A stretch of DNA of 21,950 bases, taken from JBCBKZ01 sp039026975 (GTDB taxonomy: Bacteria; Bacteroidota; Bacteroidia; J057). The notes under the pieces were generated by a model. That model had not been told where the DNA came from, did not search any database, and worked only from the letters and a program-made list of their open reading frames with translations. Location: positions 1 through 21,950 of the forward strand of contig JBCCLI010000069.1 in the NCBI GenBank assembly GCA_039026975.1. The letters are read 5' to 3'. Shown piece by piece: positions 1 through 7,532 of the stretch (the stretch's first letter is position 1; each line of letters starts with the position of its first letter). A program made the translations under genes and the position numbers.

Positions 1-528
1 AAAAGGGAATACATGGAACTGGGCGGTATTTTCCATGATAAGGAAAGAGTCTTTTTACTATCAGCTACCCATGGGGCAGAGAATCACGCCTTAGCCGCTT
101 TTATGGAAGTAGTGAATGTGTATAAGACGCAGCATGTAGTCCCCAGCATGAATAAGTATGGCGCCATGCTAAAGGAAGGACTCACAGAAGTAATAGCCTC
201 TCATGGCCTAGAAAAGTATATGCAAATACTGGGAAGACCCGTTTGCATGGTCTTTACTACCAAAGATCAGGAGGGAAATCCTTCCCAACCTTTCCGTACG
301 CTATTTATGCAAGAATGTATTAAGCGCGGCTTGCTAGCTCCCAACCTGGTGATTAGCTTTTCCCACCAGGAAGAAGAAGTTAAGCGTACCATAGAGATCT
401 TCGATGGCGCACTGGAAGTGTATAAGAAAGGCCTTGAAGAAGGGGTAGACAAGTATTTGGTAGGTAGATCTGTTCAGCCAGTATATACCAAGAAAAATAA
501 ATCTACTCATATAGTGAAAAGCTGGTAA
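1..528 (+). CDS. Class III PLP aminotransferase (glutamate-1-semialdehyde aminomutase-like), C-terminal part, cut by window edge
   Basis: The reading frame is open from base 1 and ends with TAA at 526-528. The ATG at 13 lies inside the conserved segment KREYMELGG, so it is not the real start and the gene begins left of the window. The visible ~175 residues match the C-terminal half of glutamate-1-semialdehyde aminomutase-type enzymes: the stretch around ERVFLLSATHGAE, a following long helix, and the small C-terminal domain with GRPVCMVF. The PLP-binding lysine should lie upstream and is not visible. In surface-polysaccharide clusters this branch usually transaminates a sugar or small precursor rather than serving haem synthesis. 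Together with the glycosyltransferases that follow, a role in making a modified sugar for the glycan is likely. The family is confident; the substrate is unknown. Confidence 0.85.
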   Translation, partial: KREYMELGGIFHDKERVFLLSATHGAENHALAAFMEVVNVYKTQHVVPSMNKYGAMLKEGLTEVIASHGLEKYMQILGRPVCMVFTTKDQEGNPSQPFRTLFMQECIKRGLLAPNLVISFSHQEEEVKRTIEIFDGALEVYKKGLEEGVDKYLVGRSVQPVYTKKNKSTHIVKSW

Positions 529-590
529 AGCATGCTTAGGTGAGGTCTGAGAGGACGTACCGGATTTGAGCTGAATTTATTATCGAAATT

Positions 591-1487
591 ATGCACCATC
601 ATGTTTCAGATACCCCCTTGGTCAGTATCGGAATCCCTACTTATAAGGGAGCTGAAAATATAGCCTCTGCCATAGAATCAGTTTTAGCCCAGCATTATGA
701 TCAGGTGGAGATTCTCATTTCTGATAATTGCTCACCTGATGATACGGAAGCTGTATGTAGGGCTTTAGCTGATAAGTATCCCCAAATCAGGTATGTACGG
801 CAGGAGAATAACCTTGGAGCCATCCCTAATTTCAATTATGTACTTCATCATGCAAAGGGCAAGTATTTCATGTGGTTATCTGATGATGATAAACTAGAGA
901 AGAACATACTAGATTCCTATGTGGATTTTCTTGAGAATAACCATGATTATGCCCTCGTTAGTGGAAAAATCCTGTATTGGGAAGGAGAAGAAATTACTTA
1001 CTGTGAAGAATCTTTATCTCTTGAAGAAGAATCCGGGATAGAAAGAGCGGCTAAATACTATTCCATATGGAAGCAAGGCGCCATTGTATACGGCCTGATG
1101 CGGACAGAGTGGGCGCAGAAGTCAGAATTACCCATAGCATTGGGAAATGACTGGCACTTCATAGCTGATGTAGCCTACCTGGGAAAGATCAAACAGCTTG
1201 ACTCCGTTGGGTATCACAAGGCGCAGGGCGGACTTTCTGATAACTACCATAACTACGCTAAGAAGATGGGTGAGCATCCAGTGTGGGGCTACTTACCTTT
1301 TACTAAAATAGCCTTGGATGCAGTAAAGCGTATAGGAGGAAAGGAACCTATTTACCGGGCTGATTCCTGGGCTAGCAGAATGAAAGGAGCTACTAAGGCG
1401 GCCAGTGGCATTTGGTGGCGATACATATTTCCTTATTATCCAAGAATGATTAAAAGAAACCTTACCCGCTTACTGGCTGCTAAATAG
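591..1487 (+). CDS. Glycosyltransferase family 2 (GT-A fold)
   Basis: This 298-residue protein begins with a typical GT2 N-terminus: the VSIGIPTYKG strand, an ILISDNCSPDDT motif contributing nucleotide binding, and a DDD triplet at residues 98-100 for metal and UDP/GDP-sugar binding. It should transfer one sugar from a nucleotide donor to the lipid-linked repeat on the cytoplasmic face of the membrane. There is no signal peptide, and no long membrane segment apart from a hydrophobic stretch near the C-terminus that may help membrane association. It lies 62 bases after the aminotransferase and is followed by a 182-base gap, so it probably closes the upstream transcription unit. Donor and acceptor cannot be told from sequence. 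Confidence 0.88.
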   Translation: MHHHVSDTPLVSIGIPTYKGAENIASAIESVLAQHYDQVEILISDNCSPDDTEAVCRALADKYPQIRYVRQENNLGAIPNFNYVLHHAKGKYFMWLSDDDKLEKNILDSYVDFLENNHDYALVSGKILYWEGEEITYCEESLSLEEESGIERAAKYYSIWKQGAIVYGLMRTEWAQKSELPIALGNDWHFIADVAYLGKIKQLDSVGYHKAQGGLSDNYHNYAKKMGEHPVWGYLPFTKIALDAVKRIGGKEPIYRADSWASRMKGATKAASGIWWRYIFPYYPRMIKRNLTRLLAAK

Positions 1488-1584
1488 AGGAATTCTACAT
1501 TTATCGTCAAAATAGTAGCCATTCATACTCGTGAAATATCGAAAGCTTTTTCATCCCTTAAATTAGGCGTATATCTGCGAAATT

Positions 1585-1607
1585 TCTGAAAAGAATTCAT
1601 TTTCAGA
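1585..1607. repeat. Inverted repeat (8-bp arms, 7-base loop) upstream of wzx
   Basis: TCTGAAAA (1585-1592) is the exact reverse complement of TTTTCAGA (1600-1607), with a GAATTCA loop. It is the first of two hairpins in the gap between the GT2 gene and wzx. No T-run follows directly, so it is not a classical terminator; an operator or mRNA structure is possible. Confidence 0.5.
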
Positions 1608-1627
1608 TAGATGCAAATTATAAACTA

Positions 1628-1652
1628 CTTAGCCTACTTTTTATAGGCTAAG
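1628..1652. repeat. Inverted repeat (9-bp perfect arms, 7-base loop) just before wzx
   Basis: CTTAGCCTA (1628-1636) and TAGGCTAAG (1644-1652) are perfect reverse complements around the loop CTTTTTA. The hairpin ends 17 bases before the wzx ATG at 1670, so in an mRNA it would sit in the 5' leader and could affect translation or readthrough. No poly-T follows, which argues against a simple terminator. Confidence 0.55.
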
Positions 1653-1669
1653 CAGGTGATCATAAACGA

Positions 1670-2998
1670 ATGAACGATTATTTAGCACGGGTTTCTACCT
1701 TTGTTAAAAGCTCAGGTTTCCGAAAATACTTTGCAAATACCTCCTGGTTATTTCTAGAGAGGGTATTCCGCATGGGTACGGCCCTGGTAATTGGGATTTA
1801 TGTGGCGAGATACCTGAAGCCTGAAGATTTTGGCCTTCTCCAGTACGCCAAAGGATTTGTAGGGATTTTTGCCGTCTTCGTCAGCCTGGGTCTTGATAGT
1901 ATCATCGTAAGAGACCTGGTCAGGTATCCTGAAAAAAAGCATGCACTTCTGGGAACCACCTTCGCATTAAAGTTCATTGGGGTACTCATGATGATCGCGG
2001 TCATTCTGGGATATTCTCTACTGGGTAGGCATGACTCTCTTACTAATACCCTGGTACTCATCATTGCTACCTCAGAGCTATTCAATGCTTTTAAGGTAAT
2101 AGAATACTATTACCAGTCCAGGGTAGAGTCTAAATTCATTGTCAGAATACAGGTCCTCCAGATGATCCTCACCTCAGCTATTAAGCTGGGATTAATATTT
2201 ATGGGTGCTCCCCTCATCTGGTTTGCTGTCATGGTGGTATTTGATACGTTGTTTACAGCCGCGGGATTTGTGTACACCTATGTAGTTAGTGGTAAGCAAA
2301 AATTGGGGAAGTGGGCTTTTGACAGAAAACTGGCCCTGGTACTGCTTAAAGAATCATGGCCGCTGGTATTCTATGGGTTAGCCCTGAATATTCAGGCTAA
2401 GATAGACCAGGTCATGATAGGGGATATGCTGGGGAACTTTGATGTAGGGCAGTATAGTGTAGCCTTAAAAATGATAGAATCAGTGGGCTTTGTACCCATG
2501 GTGGTGCTGAGCTCCTTTGCACCAGCAGTAACACGCGCTAAAGAGAAAAGTCATGAGAAGTACAGAGAGCGGCTTTTGAATCTTTATAAGTTGTTTTTTC
2601 TGCTCTTTTTAGTAGTGGCTATCCCGCTCTATTTCATAGCGGAACCCATCATCGTTTTACTGTATGGCCAAGAGTACCAGCCCGCAGGCGTGCTCCTTTC
2701 TCTCTTTGCCATCAGGTTATTCTTCACCAACATGGGGGTAGCCAAACAAGCCTTCATCACTAATGAGAGTCTGTTTACCTACTCCTTATTTACAGCCATA
2801 GTAGGGGCAACAATAAATGTCATTACTAACTACTTTCTGATCCCCTTCATGGGTCCGGAAGGAGCCATTATTGCTACTATAGTATCCTTTACGGTGAGCA
2901 TATTTTTACTGGACTTATTCTTCCCGAAAATGAGGGAGAACCTCCTACTGATGATTAAGGGAATAGCTACTTTCTGGAACTTAAAAGGAATCCGATGA
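1670..2998 (+). CDS. wzx: Wzx-type polysaccharide flippase (PST/MATE-like superfamily)
   Basis: This 442-residue, strongly hydrophobic protein has about 12 predicted membrane segments. It has the hallmark N-terminus of polysaccharide flippases: an amphipathic start, a first helix containing LFLERVFRMG, and the YLKPEDFGLLQYA loop between helices 1 and 2. Proteins of this family move undecaprenyl-diphosphate-linked oligosaccharide repeats across the inner membrane. It opens a tightly packed run of genes and overlaps the next gene by 4 bases (ATGA at 2995-2998), suggesting translational coupling. The 182-base leader with two hairpins suggests its own transcription start or regulation. The symbol reflects role and context; Wzx sequences diverge too much to name a substrate. 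Confidence 0.9.
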   Translation: MNDYLARVSTFVKSSGFRKYFANTSWLFLERVFRMGTALVIGIYVARYLKPEDFGLLQYAKGFVGIFAVFVSLGLDSIIVRDLVRYPEKKHALLGTTFALKFIGVLMMIAVILGYSLLGRHDSLTNTLVLIIATSELFNAFKVIEYYYQSRVESKFIVRIQVLQMILTSAIKLGLIFMGAPLIWFAVMVVFDTLFTAAGFVYTYVVSGKQKLGKWAFDRKLALVLLKESWPLVFYGLALNIQAKIDQVMIGDMLGNFDVGQYSVALKMIESVGFVPMVVLSSFAPAVTRAKEKSHEKYRERLLNLYKLFFLLFLVVAIPLYFIAEPIIVLLYGQEYQPAGVLLSLFAIRLFFTNMGVAKQAFITNESLFTYSLFTAIVGATINVITNYFLIPFMGPEGAIIATIVSFTVSIFLLDLFFPKMRENLLLMIKGIATFWNLKGIR

Positions 2999-4002
2999 AA
3001 CATACAGATACACATACACGGGAACCTTTTGCCTACAGTGGGGATACGCCAGTACTATTTGTGGTATTTAGCAGGCCGGATACTACCCATAAGGTATTTG
3101 AAGCCATACGGCAAGCTAAACCTAGCAAACTTTATGTAGCAGCTGATGCACCCAGAGAAGGAAGAGAGGATGAGTATAAAAGGTGTATGGAGGTAAGGGA
3201 GATTGTGTCAGCAGTAGACTGGGAATGTGAATCTCATTTTCTTTTTAGGGAAAAAAATCTGGGAGTAGCTCGCGGCGTATCAGGTGCTATTGACTGGTTC
3301 TTTTCTCAGGAAGAGGCTGGTATCATACTAGAAGATGACTGCCTACCTAATCCGAGCTTTTTTACCTTTTGTGAACAACTCTTAAGGTACTATGCAGATG
3401 ATGAGCGTGTCATGCATATCTCTGGTACTAACTTCTTAACAGACTGGCAGCGAGAACCTGAGGCTTCTTACTATTTCTCCAAGCTTGGCCAAATCTGGGG
3501 ATGGGCTACCTGGAGAAGGGCATGGAATCACTATGACCTGTCAGTGGGAGACTATCATAAAAAGTGGGAAAAGGGGTGGTTAGATGATTTTTGGATGGTG
3601 GAATATGCTCCCCACGCGCATGAGTTTCTACTAAATGTCTCCAAAGAAGGGATGGCTACCTACACCTGGGATTACCAGTGGGACTTTGCCCTCTACAAGC
3701 AAAGAGGGGTATGTATTTCTCCTACCATAAACCTGGTATCTAATCTAGGATTGGAAAATACAGATACCAGTACCCACACCTTTGATAAGCATGAGCATTT
3801 CAAGGTAGGGAATAAAAAGGCACTCAGCTTTCCGCTCATTCATCCAGATCATTTTATGATAGATGATGTATCTGATAATAAGACCCTCGCGCTAACCACA
3901 GGCATGAGTCCGGCAGTAAAAATGAGATTAGCTATGCAGAAAGTAATTCCTGAGGCTTTATGGGCAGGCATGAAGAATACCTATAAAAAAATAAAGGGCT
4001 AA
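2995..4002 (+). CDS. GT-A glycosyltransferase, GT2-like (HlpA-type annotation in databases)
   Basis: The 335-residue protein has an N-terminal strand PVLFVVFSRPD, the segment KNLGVARGVSGAIDWFF, and the acidic motif EDDC at residues 113-116, which should coordinate the metal and nucleotide diphosphate. The aromatic-rich IWGWATWRRAW segment in the middle is characteristic of this subfamily. It probably adds a sugar to the repeat unit in the cytoplasm. The start codon overlaps the wzx stop, and the deacetylase gene starts 6 bases after its end, so it is firmly inside the operon. Some relatives carry the misleading database name hemolytic protein HlpA; the motifs support a transferase. Linkage and donor are unknown. 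Confidence 0.82.
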   Translation: MKHTDTHTREPFAYSGDTPVLFVVFSRPDTTHKVFEAIRQAKPSKLYVAADAPREGREDEYKRCMEVREIVSAVDWECESHFLFREKNLGVARGVSGAIDWFFSQEEAGIILEDDCLPNPSFFTFCEQLLRYYADDERVMHISGTNFLTDWQREPEASYYFSKLGQIWGWATWRRAWNHYDLSVGDYHKKWEKGWLDDFWMVEYAPHAHEFLLNVSKEGMATYTWDYQWDFALYKQRGVCISPTINLVSNLGLENTDTSTHTFDKHEHFKVGNKKALSFPLIHPDHFMIDDVSDNKTLALTTGMSPAVKMRLAMQKVIPEALWAGMKNTYKKIKG

Positions 4003-4008
4003 TAGACT

Positions 4009-4776
4009 ATGATTCTGATGTACCATAATATAGCAGATGAAATAAGCTATAATACCCTCTCACTAGCTCAGCTGCAAGAACAACTAGCCTACCTGCTAGA
4101 TAGGGTGGAACTGATGTCTATGGATGCCTATGTAGATAGGGTGTTGGAGGGAGGGACTACTGAAGAGATGGTTAGCTTAACCTTTGATGATGGGTACGTC
4201 AGTTTTGAGGAATTAGTGCTCCCTGAACTGGAAAAGTACCAGATCCCTGCTAGCCTATACATACCTGCTGCGCATATAGCCACCCATAATAGGTGGGATA
4301 GGGATAACACAGATGTGCAACTTCCCATTCTCGACTGGGAAGGAATTAGAAGAATGGCCAATCATCCGCTGGTAACGGTAGGTGCGCACAGCATGACTCA
4401 TAGGAAAATAGGATTATTGCCAGAGGAGGAAGTTAGGTATGAGATCACGGAGTCCAAAAAACTATTGGAGAAGGGAACAGGACATCCAGTAGACTACTTT
4501 AGCTTCCCATTTGGGCAGCTAGTAGATATGGGAGCATATGCCTTAGCTGTGTTAGAAGAGGCGGGCTACCGAGCTGCCTGTTCCACCTTATGGGGCTTAA
4601 CTAACCATAAGGGAAATAGGTACCAGCTTAACAGGATATCCGTGGACCCTACGGATAGCCTGGAAACATTTCGGAAAAAGTGTGAACAAAAATATCATCC
4701 CAGTTACTGGAAAAGGCAGGCTAAGCAATATCTGTATCAGCTAGGAATAAAAGTACACATACAAAAGAGCCTATGA
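4009..4776 (+). CDS. Polysaccharide deacetylase (NodB homology, CE4)
   Basis: This 255-residue NodB-type enzyme has all the main motifs: TFDDG at residues 58-62 (D60 the likely catalytic base, D61 a metal ligand), HSMTH at 127-131 (H127 and H131 as metal ligands) and FPFG at 166-169. The N-terminus MILMYHNI is typical of the family. It should remove an N- or O-acetyl group from a sugar using a divalent metal. No signal peptide is visible, so it either acts in the cytoplasm on the lipid-linked precursor or is exported in an unrecognised way. It sits 6 bases after a glycosyltransferase and overlaps the next gene by 4 bases. That arrangement suggests deacetylation is part of repeat-unit synthesis. 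Confidence 0.9.
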   Translation: MILMYHNIADEISYNTLSLAQLQEQLAYLLDRVELMSMDAYVDRVLEGGTTEEMVSLTFDDGYVSFEELVLPELEKYQIPASLYIPAAHIATHNRWDRDNTDVQLPILDWEGIRRMANHPLVTVGAHSMTHRKIGLLPEEEVRYEITESKKLLEKGTGHPVDYFSFPFGQLVDMGAYALAVLEEAGYRAACSTLWGLTNHKGNRYQLNRISVDPTDSLETFRKKCEQKYHPSYWKRQAKQYLYQLGIKVHIQKSL

Positions 4777-6029
4777 TAGAAATTAAACCATATCCTGGTA
4801 TAGCCATGGAGTGCCCTAATTGCGGGAGTAGAGAGGTGGTCATAGGGAGAGCTATTTTTTCAGGAATACACGTAATGGGGGAGGCAGAATGCAAAAATTG
4901 CCAAGAACATTTCTGGCAGGATTACCCAGTAGGACATGCCATAGACCAACCCATGAGCATCAAGCCCCAAACCATGGAGCTGTATCCCGGGCCTATTCAT
5001 GAGGGATTCCCATGGCTAAGGGAAGATTTTGAACGTATCCTCTCTAATCCCATAGATTCAGAGGTCAGAATAAGTAAAAAAGTGTATAAAGAACACCCCA
5101 GGGTAGTCATTCTAAATACGCTTGATTATCTGTATGGGCATGTTCTCCTAAAGCTTTTTAACGCACAGTTTTATTTAGATAATTATCCTGAGCTGGGGCT
5201 GGTGATCATAGTTCCTAAAATGATGGAATGGTTGGTTCCTGAAGGAGTAGCGGAAGTATGGACGGTACATATTTCTCTAAAGAAATCCATGAATTGGTTG
5301 CGTCCGCTAGATGAATTTGTACAGATGGAGCTAAGTAGATTTTCAGAAGTCCACATCAGTAAAGCATACTCCCATCCAGATTTTCAACAATTAGATATTG
5401 GCAGATTTACTGGGATTGACCCTTTTCAGCCGGAGACATTCTTACATAAGGAAAGAAAAGTATGCTTTATCCTAAGAGAAGATAGGCTATGGTTTAGAGG
5501 AGAGAAAATGAAATTCATTCATAGGTTGAGCAGGAAATTCCCTCAGCTTCCCCTCCTGCGATCATGGTGTGTAAGAAGCCAGATGAAAAGTGTGCTTCAG
5601 GTAATGGAGCAGATAAGAAACGAACTTCCTGACACAAAGTTCGTCATAGCAGGCCTGGGGAAAAGTGGACAGATTCCTTCCTATGTAGAAGACTTGAGAA
5701 CAGATAAGATGGACCTACAGACAGAGAGAACCTGGCTGAGAGCATATGCAGAAAGCCATGTAGTATGTGGTATCCATGGGTCTAATATGTTACTTCCCTC
5801 TGCTATGGCAGCCTCCAGCGTAGAAATTCTCCCTGAGGACAGGTTTGGGAATATGATTCAAGATATAGTGGTACGATATTATGATAGAAGGCAGCTATTT
5901 ATGCATAGGTTTACAGATGAATTTGCCAGACCCTCTACAGTAGCTAACCATATCTTATCTATTCTGATAGACTATCCTGAGTTTGAGAGGACCATGTGTA
6001 AACAATTACCTAAGGAGGTGTATAGCTAG
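4773..6029 (+). CDS. Unusual zinc-ribbon protein with GT61-like C-terminal region
   Basis: This 418-residue protein is not a well-known family to me. The N-terminus has two CxxC pairs (C14/C17 and C40/C43) spaced like a zinc ribbon. The middle has no clear motif. The C-terminal part contains VCGIHGSNMLLPSAM (GIHGSN begins at residue 333), resembling the histidine-glycine loop of GT61/DUF563 transferases where the nucleotide sugar binds. A plausible reading is an atypical glycosyltransferase with a metal-binding domain, acting in the cytoplasm on the same glycan. It has no signal peptide or membrane helix. It overlaps the deacetylase gene by 4 bases (ATGA) and the polymerase-like gene follows after 14 bases. 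The GT61 link rests on one short motif, so the function is tentative. Confidence 0.6.
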   Translation: MIEIKPYPGIAMECPNCGSREVVIGRAIFSGIHVMGEAECKNCQEHFWQDYPVGHAIDQPMSIKPQTMELYPGPIHEGFPWLREDFERILSNPIDSEVRISKKVYKEHPRVVILNTLDYLYGHVLLKLFNAQFYLDNYPELGLVIIVPKMMEWLVPEGVAEVWTVHISLKKSMNWLRPLDEFVQMELSRFSEVHISKAYSHPDFQQLDIGRFTGIDPFQPETFLHKERKVCFILREDRLWFRGEKMKFIHRLSRKFPQLPLLRSWCVRSQMKSVLQVMEQIRNELPDTKFVIAGLGKSGQIPSYVEDLRTDKMDLQTERTWLRAYAESHVVCGIHGSNMLLPSAMAASSVEILPEDRFGNMIQDIVVRYYDRRQLFMHRFTDEFARPSTVANHILSILIDYPEFERTMCKQLPKEVYS

Positions 6030-6043
6030 CTAATAGAAGAATC

Positions 6044-7384
6044 ATGCTATCGAAGAAGTTACTGGTAAATCTGTTGTTTATTTTCAGCTTTGCTTTTTGG
6101 GGAATAGGGAACTATGTGACAGCAGAGATTTCTGAGGTACTGGGATATGCCATATCCTCTGTTCCCTACTTGTTACTATTTGCTTTTTTCCTGTTGGACT
6201 TTATTCATAGGAGTAAGTATGCTGGACGGAGGCATATAAGGGTCACCACGAATAGGTTCTATTGGTTAGTGCTGTTCTTCATCATGACAGCAGTAGTAGC
6301 CAGATTTGTGGGGCTCACCCATGGAGTTCCCAATTTAAATCCTAAAAATGCTTTGGCATTCGCCATCATGGCTTTCATTCCCTTTCATGGTTTTATCGTT
6401 CTCCACTACTATAATGCTAATGATCCCGATTTTGATTTTCTGGATCTCTTTTTTAAAGGGATGCTGGTGTTATGGGCCGTGAACATGCTAGGGTTTGCTG
6501 CTGGCTTTACTAACTCGAATCACTATATCCCAGGAAGGGTAAACTTTCCCTTTACAAATGGGATTTATGAGGGCGGGAATATCATGTTGGTGGTGGCTAT
6601 TTTTTCTTTCTACTACATGGTTAGCTACTGGCGGAAACAGCCTTATTACGCTATGGGTTATGCCTGCCTGCTATTAATAGACCTAGCTCTCTTCGTAGGG
6701 GTAAATTCCCGTCTTAGCACCCTGCTCATGGGCGTAATCATCCTCTTGGCCATAACTCGTGCCCTAAGGGCTTTCACCCTTTGGTTCTCAGCTACATGGT
6801 TCCTTCTCCCAGGATTATTGGGGCTTGGGACATTAGTGTATAATATTCTAAGTCTTCCTGTATTTGCAGTGGTCATGCAACGTATCAACAAAAAAGACCT
6901 AACTACCTTCAACGGGAGAACCTACCTGTGGGAGGCTGGTATGGATTGGATGATTCAAGACAGGACAGGCTTACTGTTTGGAAACGGTTTTAATGGAGGT
7001 GGCTACTTAAAGTTATACCAGAAAGTGGTTAAACTCTGGAATGTAAAAGATCCATGGGTACTACATTCTCATAGTGCATTAATAGAAACTGTGGTAGACC
7101 AAGGCCTGATAGGCATACTAAGTTTTGGTATTATCCTGTACCACACAGGCAAGTATTATCGGAATAGGCTAGATGATGGCATGAATTACCGGGCTGCCTA
7201 TCTGGTATTCTTCCTGATTTTAGCCCTATTACAAATAGATACTTTTGTGGTGGCAGGTGGATGGGGCTATATCCTGGCCTTAGCATTAGCCTCTCCTATA
7301 GTCATTAAAAAGATTTCTCTCCCTGAAAAAAGTTTAAATAAGAGAAATTCTAAGTCAAAAATAGATCTAATGCCCCAATATTAG
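6044..7384 (+). CDS. O-antigen polymerase/ligase-family membrane protein (Wzy/WaaL-like)
   Basis: The 446-residue protein has roughly ten to eleven membrane segments and one large loop near residues 280-350. That loop contains GRTYLWEAGMDW, LLFGNGFNGGG and LHSHSALIETVVDQGLIG (from about residue 338), the signature of the Wzy_C/O-antigen ligase family, in which the histidine-bearing segment faces the periplasm. It would either polymerise repeat units delivered by Wzx or ligate the chain to an acceptor. With Wzx in the same operon and no other polymerase visible, the Wzy role is more likely, but sequence alone does not separate the two. The C-terminus is basic and ends close to a stem-loop. Confidence 0.85.
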   Translation: MLSKKLLVNLLFIFSFAFWGIGNYVTAEISEVLGYAISSVPYLLLFAFFLLDFIHRSKYAGRRHIRVTTNRFYWLVLFFIMTAVVARFVGLTHGVPNLNPKNALAFAIMAFIPFHGFIVLHYYNANDPDFDFLDLFFKGMLVLWAVNMLGFAAGFTNSNHYIPGRVNFPFTNGIYEGGNIMLVVAIFSFYYMVSYWRKQPYYAMGYACLLLIDLALFVGVNSRLSTLLMGVIILLAITRALRAFTLWFSATWFLLPGLLGLGTLVYNILSLPVFAVVMQRINKKDLTTFNGRTYLWEAGMDWMIQDRTGLLFGNGFNGGGYLKLYQKVVKLWNVKDPWVLHSHSALIETVVDQGLIGILSFGIILYHTGKYYRNRLDDGMNYRAAYLVFFLILALLQIDTFVVAGGWGYILALALASPIVIKKISLPEKSLNKRNSKSKIDLMPQY

Positions 7385-7434
7385 ACCGTTTGTAGAGATA
7401 AACATGCCGTTGAGTGGATAAACGTAAGGTCTAA
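7381..7434. repeat. Interrupted inverted repeat spanning the end of the polymerase-like gene
   Basis: TTAGACC (7381-7387) pairs perfectly with GGTCTAA (7428-7434), and GTTT (7388-7391) with AAAC (7420-7423) after a 4-base bulge. The structure includes the stop codon at 7382-7384. The 28-base loop and lack of a T-run make it a poor terminator. It could be a weak mRNA-stabilising or pausing structure. Confidence 0.3.
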
Positions 7435-7532
7435 TTGCTGTGGAGTGTATTTTATCAGATAGTATTTGTTAATATTCCCCTTGCTTCTTGTATCAATACT
7501 AGTGAAGATTAATTAAAGGATTAATTTTTTTG
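7385..7532 (+). promoter_or_regulatory. 148-base gap with a possible internal promoter
   Basis: This is the longest gap inside the otherwise tightly packed stretch from wzx to the last GT4. TTG (7435-7437) followed after 22 bases by TAGTATTTG (7460-7468) roughly resembles the Bacteroidota -33 TTTG / -7 TAnnTTTG promoter but has one extra base in the -7 box. An AAAGGA stretch at 7515-7520 lies 12 bases before the ATG at 7533 and could act as a ribosome-binding site. The promoter is speculative. Confidence 0.22.
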
